From: Polynucleobacter alcilacus
Lineage (GTDB): Bacteria; Pseudomonadota; Gammaproteobacteria; Burkholderiales; Burkholderiaceae
NCBI RefSeq assembly: GCF_018881545.1
Contig: NZ_JACVQD010000001.1
Location: 1,392,039-1,456,038, forward strand
DNA: 64,000 nucleotides
Reading direction: 5' to 3'
Below the pieces are notes generated by a model that did no database searches, was not told the DNA's origin, and worked only from the letters and a program-made list of their open reading frames with translations. Shown one piece after another: positions 47,858 to 59,766 of the stretch. Made by a program: the position numbers and the translations under genes. Every line of letters starts with the position of its first letter. The stretch's first letter is position 1.

Positions 47858-48927
47858 CGAGACCCTCAATTCTGGTGATGGCTGGGGGTACTGGTGGGCA
47901 TATCTTCCCGGGTCTTGCCGTTGCTGAATATTTGCGAATCTGCGGGTGGAATGTGTCATGGCTAGGCAACCAACATGGTATGGAATACCGTCTTGTGAAG
48001 TCATGCAATTTTCCCTTTGAGGCAATCGAGTTTGGGGGGCTGCGTGGTAAGGGGCTCAAAGCGAAAGCAATGCTGCCATTTAATTTAATGCGTGCTTGCT
48101 TTCAAAGCTGGAAGATCCTGCGCCGCATAAAACCATCTGTGGTCTTGGGGATGGGCGGTTACATTACTTTCCCCGGTGGATTAGTCACCAAGTTATTGAA
48201 GCGCCCATTAGTTTTACATGAGTCTAATTCTATTGCCGGTAGCGCAAATCGTGCACTTGCGAAAATTGCCATGCGCACATTAACTGGCTTCCCAAATACG
48301 ATGGCACATGCCGAGTGGGTAGGTAATCCTATTCGCGCAGAGTTTGATCATATTCCTGCGCCTGCATTGCGCTACGAGCAACGCCAGGGGCCTTTATCTA
48401 TTTTGGTCGTAGGTGGTAGTTTAGGGGCTGCAGCGTTGAATGAAAATATTCCTGCTGCTTTGGCATTTATTCCCGAAGACTCTCGTCCTCACATCATCCA
48501 TCAGGCTGGTGATAAGCATTTAGATGAACTGCAACAGCGTTATGCAGATGCAGGCGTTACTGCTGATATTCGTCCTTTCATCGACGATATGCCAGCAGCG
48601 TATGCACAAGCGGATTTAGTGATCTGTCGCTCTGGTGCAATGACCGTTTCTGAGTTAGCTGCTTGCGGCGTGGCATCTTGCTTAATACCATTTCCTTTTG
48701 CTATTGATGATCACCAAACAGCCAACGCTCAATTTTTATCTGATGCAGATGCAGCAATTCTTTTGCCACAGCAATATCTCAATCCACAAGATTTAGCGTT
48801 AATGATTCAAAACTTGAGTCGTGCGGACCTAAAAGAAATGGCCTTACGTGCGCATGCATTAGCAAAACCAGATGCAACTCAGCGTGTTGCTGAGGTTTGC
48901 GCTGATTGTGCGGGAGTAGGCATATGA
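47854..48927 (+). CDS. murG: Lipid II synthase, GlcNAc transferase MurG
   Basis: This 357-residue GT28 enzyme on the inner face of the membrane adds GlcNAc to lipid I. The N-terminal [17 protein letters not shown], then [13 protein letters not shown] and [15 protein letters not shown], and the C-terminal [15 protein letters not shown] and [15 protein letters not shown] are family signatures. The start is GTG (47854), preceded by GGAGGG. Its TGA overlaps the murC ATG. Confidence 0.95.
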   Translation: MTRPSILVMAGGTGGHIFPGLAVAEYLRICGWNVSWLGNQHGMEYRLVKSCNFPFEAIEFGGLRGKGLKAKAMLPFNLMRACFQSWKILRRIKPSVVLGMGGYITFPGGLVTKLLKRPLVLHESNSIAGSANRALAKIAMRTLTGFPNTMAHAEWVGNPIRAEFDHIPAPALRYEQRQGPLSILVVGGSLGAAALNENIPAALAFIPEDSRPHIIHQAGDKHLDELQQRYADAGVTADIRPFIDDMPAAYAQADLVICRSGAMTVSELAACGVASCLIPFPFAIDDHQTANAQFLSDADAAILLPQQYLNPQDLALMIQNLSRADLKEMALRAHALAKPDATQRVAEVCADCAGVGI

Positions 48928-50360
48928 AGCATATCGTTCAGCAAATTCATTTCATCGGTATCGGTGGCGCAGGCATGAGCGGTATTGCCGAGGTGCTTTT
49001 GAACCTGGGCTACCAAGTCTCTGGCTCTGATTTGGCTGAAGGTCCCGTAACGAAGCGCCTCAAAGAGTTGGGCGCATTGATTCATATTGGCCATGACCCA
49101 AAAAATATTGGTACTGCTGAGGCGGTTGTTATTTCTACAGCAGTTGCTGGAAATAATCCTGAAGTGCTTGCCGCTCGCGCAGCAAAGATTCCAGTAATTC
49201 AGCGCGCAGTGATGTTGGGTGAATTAATGCGCTTAAAACAGGGTATTGCTATTGCTGGAACTCATGGCAAAACGACAACAACCAGTTTGGTGGCTTCCGT
49301 ATTGGCTGAGGGGGGCTTAGATCCCACCTTTGTGATTGGTGGCAAGCTCAATTCTGCTGGTGCCAATGCCCGCTTAGGGCAGGGCGACTTTATTGTGGTT
49401 GAGGCTGACGAGTCAGACGCTTCTTTCTTGCAGCTGTTCCCCGCGATGGAAGTAGTTACCAATATTGATGCTGATCATATGGATACGTATCAGCATGATA
49501 TGGCTCGTTTGAAACAGGCATTTGTGCAATTTATTCAACGTATGCCCTTTTATGGCGTGGCGGTGTTGTGCATTGATGATGCAAACGTACGCGACATTAT
49601 TCCATTCGTCTCACAGCCGGTATTACGTTATGGACTTTCTGACGATGCAGATATCCGCGCCAGCAATGTGCGTGCCGATGGCACGCAGATGCACTTTACG
49701 GTAGATCGACGCACAGTGCGGAGGCATGGTAATAAACCAGGGCCACTAGACGTGACATTGAATTTACCTGGTTTGCACAATGTGCAAAATGCTTTAGCAG
49801 CCATTGGCATTGCTACAGAGTTAGGTGTAAGTGACGAAGCAATTACAACAGCCTTGTCTAAATTTAGCGGTGTTGGACGTCGTTTCCAGCGCTATGGGGA
49901 GCTTGCCCTGGCATCCGGTGGCAGTTTCACATTGATTGATGATTATGGCCACCACCCTGTAGAAATGGCTGCAACCTTAGAGGCAGCTAGAGGCGCTTAC
50001 CCAGACCGCCGTTTGGTATTGGCATTCCAGCCCCATCGATTTACTAGAACCCGTGATTGTTTTGGTGAGTTTGTACAAGTCCTCAAAAACTTTGATGCCT
50101 TGGTATTAACTGAGGTATATCCAGCGGGTGAAGCAAAAATTCCAGGAGCAGATGGTAAGAGCTTAATGAAGGCCGCCCTTGCAGAAGATAAAAACGCAAA
50201 GGGATCTTTAGACCCTGCAGCCGTCGCATTTGCAGCCAGTGTTACTGAGATGCCTGAAAAATTGGGTCAAATATTAAAAGATGGCGATGTCTTAATTACG
50301 ATGGGCGCGGGATCAATCTCTGCTTTGCCACATTCATTAGTGGAGGCGAAGAATGTCTAA
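48924..50360 (+). CDS. murC: UDP-MurNAc:L-alanine ligase
   Basis: This 478-residue Mur ligase adds the first residue of the stem peptide. N-terminal [19 protein letters not shown] binds the UDP sugar and [14 protein letters not shown] binds [15 protein letters not shown] and [12 protein letters not shown] are also conserved. I chose the ATG at 48924, which overlaps the murG stop as ATGA; a TTG six codons upstream would be longer but lacks family support. Confidence 0.95.
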   Translation: MKHIVQQIHFIGIGGAGMSGIAEVLLNLGYQVSGSDLAEGPVTKRLKELGALIHIGHDPKNIGTAEAVVISTAVAGNNPEVLAARAAKIPVIQRAVMLGELMRLKQGIAIAGTHGKTTTTSLVASVLAEGGLDPTFVIGGKLNSAGANARLGQGDFIVVEADESDASFLQLFPAMEVVTNIDADHMDTYQHDMARLKQAFVQFIQRMPFYGVAVLCIDDANVRDIIPFVSQPVLRYGLSDDADIRASNVRADGTQMHFTVDRRTVRRHGNKPGPLDVTLNLPGLHNVQNALAAIGIATELGVSDEAITTALSKFSGVGRRFQRYGELALASGGSFTLIDDYGHHPVEMAATLEAARGAYPDRRLVLAFQPHRFTRTRDCFGEFVQVLKNFDALVLTEVYPAGEAKIPGADGKSLMKAALAEDKNAKGSLDPAAVAFAASVTEMPEKLGQILKDGDVLITMGAGSISALPHSLVEAKNV

Positions 50361-51366
50361 GCAAGAGGTGAACATGAGCTTGTGGGGCGATCGGGTGAAC
50401 TCACAGTTAGCTAGTCTCAATGTGAAGACGCTAGGACGTGTCGGCGTTTTATTAGGTGGACGTTCAGGGGAGCGAGAAATATCCTTGCTGTCCGGTAATG
50501 GGGTTTTAGATGCTTTGTGCTCTAAAGGGGTTGATGCCCATGGGTTTGACACTGGCCTGCGCTGCCCTACTGAATTAGCCAAAGAAAAATTTGATCGCGT
50601 ATTTATTTCGCTGCATGGCCGATTTGGTGAGGATGGAACAATCCAAGGTTTATTGGAGTTACTAAATCTGCCATACACCGGCAGCGGTGTTTTAGCCTCT
50701 GCTTTAGCAATTGACAAGATCGCAACGAAACAAATCTGGTTGAGCAACGGTTTATCGACCCCTGAATTTGAAGAGCTGACAGCGACCAGCGATTGGAATA
50801 CGGTAGTTCAGCATTTAGGTCTGCCATTGATTGTGAAGCCAGCACATGAAGGCTCCTCGCTTGGCCTCACTAAAGTGAAATCAGTCGATGAATTGCCAGC
50901 TGCTTATCAACTGGCTGCTGGTCTAGATAAAAAAGTGATTGCTGAAACTTGCATTGTGGGCGATGAGTTGACTTGCCCACTAGTAGGTCAAGGTGATACG
51001 GCAGAAGCTTTGCCTGTCATCAAAATTATTCCTCCACAAGCAAACTACGATTTTCATAATAAGTATTTCTCAGATGAGACGCAGTACTTATGCCCAACAG
51101 GACTTGCTCCTGAGGTAAATGCTCGGGTTCAGAATTTGGCTTTAGCAGCCTACAAGACATTGGGTTGCCGGACATGGGGTCGCGCTGATGTGATGTTAGA
51201 TCAGAAAACGGGCGAACCCTATTTATTGGAGATGAATACCTCTCCTGGCATGACTTCACATTCTTTGGTGCCTATGGCAGCTAAAGCCGCAGGGGTGAAT
51301 TATGCCGATTTGGTACTGTGGTTGCTGAGCCAAACCTTGCAGCAAAAAGAGGGCGCTACTAGATGA
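50353..51366 (+). CDS. ddl: D-alanine:D-alanine ligase
   Basis: This 337-residue ATP-grasp enzyme makes the D-Ala-D-Ala dipeptide used by Mur[22 protein letters not shown] opens the N-terminal domain; later come [34 protein letters not shown] and the metal-binding LLEMNTSPG glutamate and asparagine. The ATG at 50353 overlaps the murC end by 8 bp and has GGAGG upstream; a second ATG at 50374 with GAGGTG is equally possible. Confidence 0.95.
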   Translation: MSKQEVNMSLWGDRVNSQLASLNVKTLGRVGVLLGGRSGEREISLLSGNGVLDALCSKGVDAHGFDTGLRCPTELAKEKFDRVFISLHGRFGEDGTIQGLLELLNLPYTGSGVLASALAIDKIATKQIWLSNGLSTPEFEELTATSDWNTVVQHLGLPLIVKPAHEGSSLGLTKVKSVDELPAAYQLAAGLDKKVIAETCIVGDELTCPLVGQGDTAEALPVIKIIPPQANYDFHNKYFSDETQYLCPTGLAPEVNARVQNLALAAYKTLGCRTWGRADVMLDQKTGEPYLLEMNTSPGMTSHSLVPMAAKAAGVNYADLVLWLLSQTLQQKEGATR

Positions 51367-52220
51367 ACACTCTTTTAGATCGGTTCGGAGATATCTTTTC
51401 CATCATCATGTCTCCCCTTTGGAATCATCCAGAGCGGATGCAAAAAGTCAGTCGTTTCTTGATGCGCTGCTTCACTGTGATGTTGGTAGTTGGAATTTTG
51501 GTTTGGTTGAGCCAGAGACCGGTCTTCAGTTTGAAACAAATTCAGGTTGAGCCTGTAGCAGGTCAAACCCTGAAACACATTAATAAATCGCTTGTGAAGC
51601 GCCAAGTGATGGAAACCGTGCAGGGCAACTTCTTTAGCGTTCGTTTGGAAGATGTCAAACGGGGTTTTGAGAGTATGCCTTGGGTGCGTCATGCCAATGT
51701 GCGCCGCGTTTGGCCTAACGGCTTAGTTGTCAATATTGAAGAGCAAAAACCATTTGCTACTTGGGATGGATCGGATAGCCAAACCCTGATGAACACCTAT
51801 GGAGAGCTATTTGCTGGCCGTGTTTCAGAGCTAGTTGATGACCCAAAGTTGCTGGATTTTTCTGGACCAGATGATGCCGGAAAAGAGGTCATGAGCCTTT
51901 ATGAGAAAGCGAATAATTGGTTTAAGCCTTGGGGACTTGAGGTAACTAGTTTGGCGCTGACTGAGCGTTACGCATGGCATGTAAAGCTCTCCAATGGCAT
52001 GAAAGTAGAGTTTGGTCGCGACGAAGAGAGTTCGGATAAAAACTTAACAGAAGAACGGGTTGCCCGTTTATTTAAATACTGGCCACAAGTTCAAGAGAAG
52101 TGGGCAAATCGAATTGATGCAGTCGATCTGCGTTATGCAAATGGTTTTGCAGTTCATCTTGCTTCTGCAAGTTTGAAAAAGAATGAAGTAGATGGCAAAA
52201 AAAGCGAGCTGAAGCAATGA
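51363..52220 (+). CDS. ftsQ: Cell division protein FtsQ
   Basis: This 285-residue bitopic divisome protein has a cytoplasmic N-terminus of about 35 residues, one membrane helix ([19 protein letters not shown]), a POTRA domain starting at [12 protein letters not shown] and a beta domain after [26 protein letters not shown]. It links FtsL/FtsB to the later division machinery. It overlaps ddl by 4 bp and lies 9 bp before ftsA. Confidence 0.94.
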   Translation: MNTLLDRFGDIFSIIMSPLWNHPERMQKVSRFLMRCFTVMLVVGILVWLSQRPVFSLKQIQVEPVAGQTLKHINKSLVKRQVMETVQGNFFSVRLEDVKRGFESMPWVRHANVRRVWPNGLVVNIEEQKPFATWDGSDSQTLMNTYGELFAGRVSELVDDPKLLDFSGPDDAGKEVMSLYEKANNWFKPWGLEVTSLALTERYAWHVKLSNGMKVEFGRDEESSDKNLTEERVARLFKYWPQVQEKWANRIDAVDLRYANGFAVHLASASLKKNEVDGKKSELKQ

Positions 52221-52229
52221 GGAATGTGA

Positions 52230-53459
52230 ATGAGTAAAGATAATCGCGATCTATTAGTGGGTTTAGATATTGGCACGTCCAAGGTAGTGGCCCTGGTGGC
52301 TGAGCTCGCCCCTGACGGCCAATTCAATGTAGTGGGAGTGGGACAAACTGCCTCTAAGGGGCTGAAGAAAGGTGTCGTTGTCAATATCGAGGCAACTGTA
52401 CAGTCGATTCAGAAAGCGCTTGAAGAGGCTGAAGTGATGGCCGATCGCCAGATTGTTCAAGTCTTTACAGGAATTGCAGGTAACCACATTGTGAGCTTTA
52501 ACTCAAGTGGCATGGTAGCGATTCGGGACAAGGAAGTAGGGGAAGGTGATGTTGAGCGTGTACTGGAGACCGCTAAAGCAATCAACATACCAACTGATCA
52601 ACAGATATTACATATCCTTGTTCAAGAATTCATTATTGATGGCCAGGAAGATGTTCGCGAGCCAATTGGGATGAGTGGCTTGCGCTTAGAGGTCAAGGTG
52701 CACATTGTTACTGGTGCTGTTAGTGCTGCACAAAACATCGTCAAATGTGTGCGTCGTTGTGGTCTTGAGGTAAACGACTTGATCTTGCAGCCACTCGCTT
52801 CTAGCTTAGCGGTATTAACCGATGATGAAAAAGAATTGGGAGTGGTTTTGGTGGATATTGGTGGTGGCACGACTGATATCGCCATCTATTGCCAAGGATC
52901 TATACGTCATACCGCCGTCATTCCAATTGCAGGCGATCAAATTACCAATGACATTGCCATGGCATTACGAACGCCAACCATAGAGGCAGAAGATTTAAAG
53001 ATTGCCCATGGTATTGCACGTCAAGAAATGGCAGATCCAGCCGCCATGATTGATGTCCCTGGTGTGGGTGATCGGGAGCCACGCCCCATGTCTAAACAGG
53101 CGCTGGCCGCAGTGATTGAGCCGCGCGTAGAAGAATTATTCACCTTAGTCAGGGGTGTGGTGCGTGATTCGGGCTACGAAGACATGGTCTCTTCAGGAAT
53201 TGTTCTCACTGGGGGTACTTCCTTAATGCCAGGCATGGTTGAGTTAGCCGAGCAGGTGTTCTTGAGACCAGCCCGTATCGGTACCCCTGAATACCGTGGC
53301 CATTTACATGAAGTCTTACGCAGTCCCCGATATGCGACCAGCATTGGTTTGTTAATGGAAGGCCAAGCGCAATTATTGCGTGGTCGTCGTGTTTCTCAAT
53401 CTGGCGCGTTACAAAGTGTCATCTCGCGTATGAAGGAATGGTTTGCAGGAAATTTTTAA
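52230..53459 (+). CDS. ftsA: Cell division protein FtsA
   Basis: This 409-residue actin-like ATPase tethers FtsZ to the membrane. N-terminal LLVGLDIGTSKVVALVAEL and LVDIGGGTTDIAIY are the phosphate-binding loops; GIVLTGGTSLMPGMVELAEQV binds the nucleotide base. The C-terminal SVISRMKEWFAGNF is the amphipathic membrane-targeting helix. It is immediately upstream of ftsZ with a 48-bp gap. Confidence 0.96.
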   Translation: MSKDNRDLLVGLDIGTSKVVALVAELAPDGQFNVVGVGQTASKGLKKGVVVNIEATVQSIQKALEEAEVMADRQIVQVFTGIAGNHIVSFNSSGMVAIRDKEVGEGDVERVLETAKAINIPTDQQILHILVQEFIIDGQEDVREPIGMSGLRLEVKVHIVTGAVSAAQNIVKCVRRCGLEVNDLILQPLASSLAVLTDDEKELGVVLVDIGGGTTDIAIYCQGSIRHTAVIPIAGDQITNDIAMALRTPTIEAEDLKIAHGIARQEMADPAAMIDVPGVGDREPRPMSKQALAAVIEPRVEELFTLVRGVVRDSGYEDMVSSGIVLTGGTSLMPGMVELAEQVFLRPARIGTPEYRGHLHEVLRSPRYATSIGLLMEGQAQLLRGRRVSQSGALQSVISRMKEWFAGNF

Positions 53460-53507
53460 ATTTTTTTGTCGTCGTCAAAGTAGTAAGTAATTTACCTAGG
53501 AGGGTAT

Positions 53508-54845
53508 ATGGAATTTGAAATGTTAGATCAAGAAACAGCTGGCAAAACCATTATTAAAGTGGTTGGTGTCGGTGGCGCTGGTGGTAATGCTGTCCAGCAC
53601 ATGATTCGTCGTGGAGTTAACGGCGTAGAGTTTATTTGCATGAACACCGATGCTGGCGCCTTACAGCGTTCAGAAGCATCTGTGAATTTGCAATTAGGCT
53701 CTAGCGGATTAGGTGCAGGTGCGAAACCAGAAATCGGTGCTGCTTCAGCAGAAGAAGCGCGGGCTCGAATTGCAGATACATTGCAAGGTGCGCATATGGT
53801 ATTCATTACTGCTGGTATGGGTGGTGGCACAGGAACAGGCGCAGCCCCAATCGTTGCTCAAGTAGCAAAAGAGATGGGCATTTTGACAGTAGGCGTGATT
53901 AGTAAGCCATTTGATTTCGAGGGCGTAAAGCGCTTGAAGGTTGCAGAGAATGGCGCTGCAGAGCTTGAGTCTTATGTTGATTCATTGATTGTGGTTCTCA
54001 ATGAAAAACTCTTTGAAGTCATGGGTGAGGATGCCGAGTTTGATAAGGCATTTGCATGCGCTGATGATGTATTGCATAACGCAGTTTCTGGTATTGCAGA
54101 AATCATCAATGTTCAAGGTTTGATCAACGTTGACTTCGAAGACGTAAAAACCGTGATGGGTGAGCAAGGTAAAGCCATGATGGGAACGGCAACGGTTTCT
54201 GGTATGGACCGTGCACGCTTGGCTGCTGAAGCGGCAGTTGCATCTCCATTACTCGAAGGTGTTGATTTGTCTGGTGCGCGTGGCGTATTAGTAAATATCA
54301 CTGCTAATCGTTCATTGAAGTTATCTGAGACTCGTGAAGTCATGGCTGCAATTCGGGGTTACGCTGCCGATGACGCAACGGTAATCTTCGGTACGGTATA
54401 TGACGAAAGCTTGGGTGATGCATTGCGTGTAACTGTGGTTGCGACGGGTCTGAATAATCCTCAGGCTCGCCAAAATCATCAGCCAGAAGTAGTTTGGAGA
54501 CAAGCTACTGGCACCAGTGATGCAATGCCAACGATGGCCGATCTCAATACCTTTGCTCCTTCTAGTGCATCGGCAGCAATGAGCAAGGTAGGCTTAGATT
54601 CTGCATTAAGCACCAGCGCAGGGATGGCTTTAACTGGTTCGGCGAGCCCATTAATGGCAACTAAATCAGCTAGTACTAGTGTTGATTACAGCCAATATGA
54701 TTTGCCACGGGTATTCCGTAGCTCCCGTGAGGCGAGTTCTGCCCCTGCTTTAGGTGCAGATAGCTCCCCACAGGCAAAAACCATGTTGGATAAAGGGGCT
54801 GATTACTATGAGATCCCAGCCTTTTTACGTAAGCAAGCAGATTAA
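53508..54845 (+). CDS. ftsZ: Cell division protein FtsZ
   Basis: This 445-residue tubulin-like GTPase forms the Z ring. The GTP signature GGGTGTG is at residues 105-111. The T7 catalytic loop is [14 protein letters not shown] variable Ala/Ser-rich linker of about 100 residues leads to the C-terminal peptide [14 protein letters not shown], which binds FtsA and ZapD (zapD is at 62353-63105). A strong AGGAGG site precedes the ATG. It is the last gene of the dcw cluster. Confidence 0.97.
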   Translation: MEFEMLDQETAGKTIIKVVGVGGAGGNAVQHMIRRGVNGVEFICMNTDAGALQRSEASVNLQLGSSGLGAGAKPEIGAASAEEARARIADTLQGAHMVFITAGMGGGTGTGAAPIVAQVAKEMGILTVGVISKPFDFEGVKRLKVAENGAAELESYVDSLIVVLNEKLFEVMGEDAEFDKAFACADDVLHNAVSGIAEIINVQGLINVDFEDVKTVMGEQGKAMMGTATVSGMDRARLAAEAAVASPLLEGVDLSGARGVLVNITANRSLKLSETREVMAAIRGYAADDATVIFGTVYDESLGDALRVTVVATGLNNPQARQNHQPEVVWRQATGTSDAMPTMADLNTFAPSSASAAMSKVGLDSALSTSAGMALTGSASPLMATKSASTSVDYSQYDLPRVFRSSREASSAPALGADSSPQAKTMLDKGADYYEIPAFLRKQAD

Positions 54846-54876
54846 TCAACTGCTTAATACAATAGGTAATTGCGAA

Positions 54877-54927
54877 ATGCCAGCGCGGCGCCCCTCCGGA
54901 CGACGAATCCCGCGCTAGCGTTGGCAT
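54877..54927. repeat. GC-rich inverted repeat downstream of ftsZ
   Basis: ATGCCA plus GCGCGG (54877-54888) pair with CCGCGC and TGGCAT (54910-54915 and 54922-54927), leaving a six-base bulge on the right arm and a 21-base GC-rich apical loop. The block stands out in an AT-rich gap between ftsZ and the peroxiredoxin gene. No T-run follows. It may be a REP-like element, an mRNA stabiliser or an atypical terminator of the dcw transcript. Confidence 0.5.
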
Positions 54928-54957
54928 ACTTACTAACAACTACTTATTGGAGATGTC

Positions 54958-55458
54958 ATGATTGCTGTTGGACAAAAATTACCAAACGCCACCCTTTACG
55001 AATTTTTTAACGAAGAGAGTGAAGGCTGCGCCATAGGACCAAATGCTTTTGAAGTAGACAAGCTTGTTGCTGGCAAAAAGATTGTGATATTTGCTGTACC
55101 TGGTGCATTTACACCAACTTGTTCTGCAAAGCATGTGCCTGGATATGTTGAGCACTATGATGCTATTAAGGCAAAAGGTGTTGATGAGATTTGGTGTGTT
55201 TCTGTTAATGACCCTTTTGTCATGGGCGCTTGGGGCCGTGATCAAAAAGTAGGTAAAAAAATTCGTATGATGGGTGATGGCAGCGGCGAGTTCACTAAAA
55301 AAATGGGCATCGAGTTGGATTTGATGGAACGTGGTTTAGGAGTTCGTTCAGACCGTTATGCCATGATTGTTGAAGATGGTGTAGTGAAGTCTTTAGATCG
55401 CGAAGCTCCAGGAAAGTTTGAAGTGAGCGATGCTGCTTCAATCTTGAAAAAGCTGTAA
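54958..55458 (+). CDS. Peroxiredoxin (Prx5/hybrid type)
   Basis: This 166-residue thiol peroxidase reduces hydrogen and organic peroxides. The peroxidatic cysteine is Cys55 in PGAFTPTCSAKHVPGY, the Prx5 signature. DIWCVSVNDPFVMGAW-type sequence (residues about 77-92) and GLGVRSDRYAMIVEDGVVK follow. No glutaredoxin domain is fused. It lies between ftsZ and lpxC, an order I recall from other Burkholderiales. Confidence 0.93.
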   Translation: MIAVGQKLPNATLYEFFNEESEGCAIGPNAFEVDKLVAGKKIVIFAVPGAFTPTCSAKHVPGYVEHYDAIKAKGVDEIWCVSVNDPFVMGAWGRDQKVGKKIRMMGDGSGEFTKKMGIELDLMERGLGVRSDRYAMIVEDGVVKSLDREAPGKFEVSDAASILKKL

Positions 55459-55496
55459 TTCTGATTAGCTAATACCCCCTGAATTTAGAGACATCT

Positions 55497-56411
55497 ATGA
55501 TGAAACAAAGAACCATTGCCACTCCGGTTAAGACCGTGGGAATTGGTTTGCACTCTGGCCGCAAGGTGACGATATCGATTAAGCCAGCGCCGGTAAATTC
55601 AGGGGTTCAGTTTGTGCGAGTGGATACACCAGAGCAGTCGGTAGTCCCGGCAACTGCTTTGGCTGTATGCGATACCCGACTCGCCTCAGTTATTCAAAAA
55701 GATGGCGTTCGAGTCTCTACAGTTGAGCATTTACTATCTGCCTGCGCTGGCCTAGGTTTAGATAATTTATTGATTGAACTTGATGGTGAAGAAGTGCCCA
55801 TCATGGATGGCAGTGCTGCCTCATTCTTATTTTTAATTGAATCTGCAGGCATCATTGAACAAGATGCACCACGTGAGTTTGTGATTATTAAAAAAACTGT
55901 GGAAGTGCGTGATGGCGACAAGCTTGCTCGACTTGAACCTTTCTTTGGGTTTAAGTTGGATTTCACCATTGACTTTAAACATCCGGCAGTAGATAAAACA
56001 GGCCAGCGATTTGTGGTTGATTTTGCTGAGCATGCCTATCGTAGTGAAATTGGGCGAGCCCGTACCTTTGGTTTTGCTCATGAAGTCGAAGCATTGAGGG
56101 AGATGGGTTTAGCTCGCGGCGGTAGTTTAGATAACGCGATTGTTTTAGACGAGCATCGCATCTTAAATAACGAAGAGTTACGTTATGAAGATGAATTCGT
56201 ACGGCACAAAATTTTGGATGCGATTGGCGATCTTTATTTAGTTGGGCATCCGATTGTGGGGTCTTATGTTGCTGAAAAATCAGGTCACGCCCTCAATAAC
56301 GCACTCTTACGCAAACTCTTAGAAGACCCAAGTTCTTATGAAATCAGCTCTTTTGCTGAAAATAAAGCTCCCGAAGCTTATTCTCAAGAAAGTCAGCCGC
56401 TCTTTTTCTAG
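55497..56411 (+). CDS. lpxC: UDP-3-O-acyl-GlcNAc deacetylase LpxC
   Basis: This 304-residue zinc enzyme is the committed step of lipid A synthesis. The N-terminal [21 protein letters not shown] matches the family. Zinc ligands are the His in [14 protein letters not shown] and the His and Asp in [21 protein letters not shown]. Other LpxC marks are [14 protein letters not shown] and [12 protein letters not shown]. It shows that the host is a Gram-negative with LPS. It converges on dciA, 23 bp away. Confidence 0.96.
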   Translation: MMKQRTIATPVKTVGIGLHSGRKVTISIKPAPVNSGVQFVRVDTPEQSVVPATALAVCDTRLASVIQKDGVRVSTVEHLLSACAGLGLDNLLIELDGEEVPIMDGSAASFLFLIESAGIIEQDAPREFVIIKKTVEVRDGDKLARLEPFFGFKLDFTIDFKHPAVDKTGQRFVVDFAEHAYRSEIGRARTFGFAHEVEALREMGLARGGSLDNAIVLDEHRILNNEELRYEDEFVRHKILDAIGDLYLVGHPIVGSYVAEKSGHALNNALLRKLLEDPSSYEISSFAENKAPEAYSQESQPLFF

Positions 56412-56433
56412 AGGGACCTGAAAAATATCCGCT

Positions 56434-56937
56434 TTACTTAGATTTATTTTGCAGAAGTCGCTCTACTGCTTTACGCAGTCCTGAGTCTGGGGCTAGTTTT
56501 TCCAAGAGTTCTTGCCATGATTTTTTAGCTACTTCGTTAAAACCTTTAGGCCCCACATACTTTTTGGCCTCATCCCGTGGTTTGATTTCCCATGCTGGAG
56601 GCGCTGGCTTTACGCGTACTTTAATCGCTTTGCAATATAGGCCATTTTTAGCTAACTCATTGATTAAACTGGGTAAAATCTGTTGTAGGCGAGCTCCAAT
56701 ACTGGCGCTACCGACTAGTAAAAAAAGTTCGTCCTGGGCTCCAGACCGCCACCCGGCATCAATTTTAGGACTGAGGTGACCTTGCTCAAGCGCCACTAAG
56801 GCCAAATGGAGGGTTGTCTTGAGTTTGGCCAGGTTTTCTGTTTTAGCCAAAATGCCCCCCAAACCATCTGACTCCTGAAGGTAATCCTTCCAATCATGGG
56901 CTGTGCGTTTAGGAGGGGGCTTGTGGGGAAAGTTCAT
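56434..56937 (-). CDS. dciA: DciA/DUF721-family protein
   Basis: About 167 residues. The C-terminal half contains the DUF721-like pattern (LFLLVGSASIGARLQQILPSLINELAKNG and KAIKVRVKP). DciA proteins assist loading of the replicative helicase DnaB in bacteria that lack DnaC-type loaders. I start at ATG 56937 (MNFPHKPPPKRTAHDWKDYL) because the upstream segment is hydrophobic and not expected in this family; an in-frame ATG at 56976 is possible. It sits between lpxC and secA on the opposite strand, the position of secM in E. coli. Confidence 0.75.
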   Translation of the reverse strand: MNFPHKPPPKRTAHDWKDYLQESDGLGGILAKTENLAKLKTTLHLALVALEQGHLSPKIDAGWRSGAQDELFLLVGSASIGARLQQILPSLINELAKNGLYCKAIKVRVKPAPPAWEIKPRDEAKKYVGPKGFNEVAKKSWQELLEKLAPDSGLRKAVERLLQNKSK

Positions 56938-56991
56938 AAAAAATAGGGCTACGGGTGATAAACTTAAAGACTTCATTTTCTTCAATATCCC

Positions 56992-59757
56992 ATGGTAATC
57001 GGTCTTCTTAAAACCCTGGTCGGCAGTCGTAACGACCGCCTCTTAAAGCAGTATCGCAAAGTCGTTGCTAAGGTCGCCGCTTTTGAAGCGAACCTGCAAG
57101 CTCTGGATGATGCCGCCCTTGCAGCTAAAACTGCAGAATTCAAATCACGCCTTGCAGCGGGAGAGTCTTTAGACGATATCGCAGCTGAAGCATTTGCCGT
57201 GGTTCGTGAGGCGAGCGTCCGCGTTATGAAAATGCGTCACTTTGATGCGCAGATCATGGGTGGCTTTGCCTTACACCAAGGCAAGATTGCTGAGATGGGC
57301 ACTGGTGAGGGAAAAACCTTAACAGCAACCCTGCCAGTGTATTTAAATGCTTTGAGTGCTAAGGGTGTGCATGTTGTAACAGTAAATGATTACTTAGCTC
57401 AGCGAGATGCTGAGTGGATGTCAACACTTTATAACTTCTTGGGTATGCAGGTTGGCGTGAACCTCTCGCAGATGGACCACACTACCAAACAAGAAGCCTA
57501 TGCTGCTGATATTACTTACGGTACAAATAATGAGTTTGGTTTTGATTATTTGCGTGACAACATGGTTCAAGACTTGGGTCAGCGTGTTCAACGCGGCTTA
57601 TCCTACGCCATTGTTGATGAAGTAGATTCGATCCTAATAGACGAAGCACGTACACCATTAATTATTTCCGGACAAGCGGAAGATCATACTGAGCTCTACG
57701 TCAAAATTAATGCACTGCCTTCTTACTTAGAGCGCCAAATCGGTGAAGAAAAATCCGATGGCACTGGTGTTGAGAAACCGGGTGACTATTGGGTAGACGA
57801 GAAGTCTCAGCAAGTCTATTTGACTGAGCAAGGGCACGATAAAGCGGAAGAGATTTTGGTGCAGTTAGGCGCGTTAACTGACGGCGCATCTTTATATGCT
57901 CCACAAAACATTACCTTAATGCATCATGTGTATGCTGCATTACGAGCCCATACCTTGTATAACCGCGATCAGCAATACGTGGTCCAGAATAATGAAGTCA
58001 TCATTGTTGATGAGTTCACGGGACGATTGATGCAAGGGCGTCGTTGGTCTGATGGCTTGCATCAAGCGGTAGAGGCTAAAGAGGGGGTCCCGATTCAGAA
58101 TGAGAATCAGACCTTAGCGACGATTACTTTCCAGAACTACTTCCGTATGTACGGTAAGTTGGCTGGTATGACGGGTACTGCTGATACTGAAGCATACGAA
58201 TTTAAGGAAATATATAACCTTGAAACAGTGGTTATTCCGCCAAATCGGATTAGCCAAAGAAAAGATAAGCAAGATCAAATTTATAAGTCATCACGCGAAC
58301 GATACGATGCGGTAGTTAAAGATATTGAAGATTGCTATGCGCGTGGTCAGCCAGTTCTCGTGGGAACAACATCCATTGAGAATTCGGAGCTAATTTCTAG
58401 CTTGCTTGATCAACGCAAATTACCGCATCAAGTACTGAATGCAAAACAGCATGCGCGTGAAGCAGAAATCATTGCGCAGGCTGGCCGACCAAAGATGATC
58501 ACGATTGCTACCAATATGGCTGGTCGTGGAACAGATATTGTGCTCGGCGGAAACGTAGGTAAGCAGTCCACTCACATTGAGGCTGATGCTGCATTTTCTG
58601 ATGCTGAAAAAGCAAGTAGGATTAAGGCCCTTCAAGACGAGTGGCAGGGTATTCATGAACAGGTGCTTACAGCTGGTGGTCTTCATATCATTGGCACAGA
58701 ACGCCACGAGAGCCGCCGGATTGATAATCAGTTGAGAGGCAGATCTGGTCGTCAAGGTGATCCAGGATCTTCCCGTTTTTATCTTTCTTTAGATGATTCA
58801 TTGCTACGTATTTTTGCTGGTGATCGTATGCGTGCCGTGATGGAGCGCCTGAAGATGCCTGATGGTGAACCTATTGAGGCGGGTATGGTGACGCGCTCTA
58901 TTGAATCTGCTCAGCGCAAGGTTGAGGGGCGTAACTTTGATATTCGTAAGCAATTGTTGGAGTATGACGACGTTGCTAATGATCAGCGTAAAGAAACTTA
59001 CCGCTTAAGAAATGAAGTTCTTGAGAGTAGCGATATAGGCGATTTGATTGCCAATCTCCGTGAGGATGTACTCCGCACTGTTTGCTCAATTTATGTACCA
59101 CTCGAGTCTATGGAAGAGCAGTGGGACTTGGTTGGACTTGAGAATGTTCTTGCAAGTGAGTGGGGCCTTACTGTTGATTTACGCAATTGGGTTGAAAGCG
59201 CTGATACTGTTGAAGACTCTGAGATCGTAGATAGAGTCATGCAGGCGGCTAAAGATGCATACGACACCAAGGTTGAGTTATCTGGCCGAGCATCTTTTGC
59301 GGGATTTGAGCGCTCGGTTCTGCTCTATAGCTTAGATAGCCACTGGCGTGAACATTTGGCGGCTTTAGATCATTTACGCCAAGGTATCCATTTACGGGGT
59401 TACGCTCAAAAAGATCCAAAGCAAGAATATCGTCGCGAAGCTTTTGAGTTGTATGGTGAACTTCTGAATGTGATTAAGAATGATGTTGTGAAAAGCATCA
59501 TGACGGTGCAAATTCGGAGTGCCAGTGAGTTAGATCAGGCTTCTGAGTCGATGAATGAGGATTTAGCTAAATTGGCTGATCTGCAGTATCAACATGCCGA
59601 TCCCGATAAAGAAGTGGCTGGATCTACTGGTGACCGCGGAGCTGCGATAGATATTATTCCAGCACCAGTTCGTTCGGGACCAAAGATCGGTCGTAATGAT
59701 CCATGTACTTGCGGTAGCGGCAAGAAGTACAAGAACTGCTGTGGGGCTTTAAGCTAG
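56992..59757 (+). CDS. secA: Preprotein translocase ATPase SecA
   Basis: This 921-residue motor drives proteins through SecYEG. Walker A is GTGEGKT at residues 103-109, and [23 protein letters not shown] is the DEAD/Walker B area. [23 protein letters not shown] and [15 protein letters not shown] follow. The C-terminal zinc-binding tail (residues about 900-918) contains CTCGSG and NCCG and binds SecB and lipids. Its length is normal for proteobacteria. It is followed by argJ. Confidence 0.97.
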   Translation: MVIGLLKTLVGSRNDRLLKQYRKVVAKVAAFEANLQALDDAALAAKTAEFKSRLAAGESLDDIAAEAFAVVREASVRVMKMRHFDAQIMGGFALHQGKIAEMGTGEGKTLTATLPVYLNALSAKGVHVVTVNDYLAQRDAEWMSTLYNFLGMQVGVNLSQMDHTTKQEAYAADITYGTNNEFGFDYLRDNMVQDLGQRVQRGLSYAIVDEVDSILIDEARTPLIISGQAEDHTELYVKINALPSYLERQIGEEKSDGTGVEKPGDYWVDEKSQQVYLTEQGHDKAEEILVQLGALTDGASLYAPQNITLMHHVYAALRAHTLYNRDQQYVVQNNEVIIVDEFTGRLMQGRRWSDGLHQAVEAKEGVPIQNENQTLATITFQNYFRMYGKLAGMTGTADTEAYEFKEIYNLETVVIPPNRISQRKDKQDQIYKSSRERYDAVVKDIEDCYARGQPVLVGTTSIENSELISSLLDQRKLPHQVLNAKQHAREAEIIAQAGRPKMITIATNMAGRGTDIVLGGNVGKQSTHIEADAAFSDAEKASRIKALQDEWQGIHEQVLTAGGLHIIGTERHESRRIDNQLRGRSGRQGDPGSSRFYLSLDDSLLRIFAGDRMRAVMERLKMPDGEPIEAGMVTRSIESAQRKVEGRNFDIRKQLLEYDDVANDQRKETYRLRNEVLESSDIGDLIANLREDVLRTVCSIYVPLESMEEQWDLVGLENVLASEWGLTVDLRNWVESADTVEDSEIVDRVMQAAKDAYDTKVELSGRASFAGFERSVLLYSLDSHWREHLAALDHLRQGIHLRGYAQKDPKQEYRREAFELYGELLNVIKNDVVKSIMTVQIRSASELDQASESMNEDLAKLADLQYQHADPDKEVAGSTGDRGAAIDIIPAPVRSGPKIGRNDPCTCGSGKKYKNCCGALS

Positions 59758-59766
59758 GCATCAATT

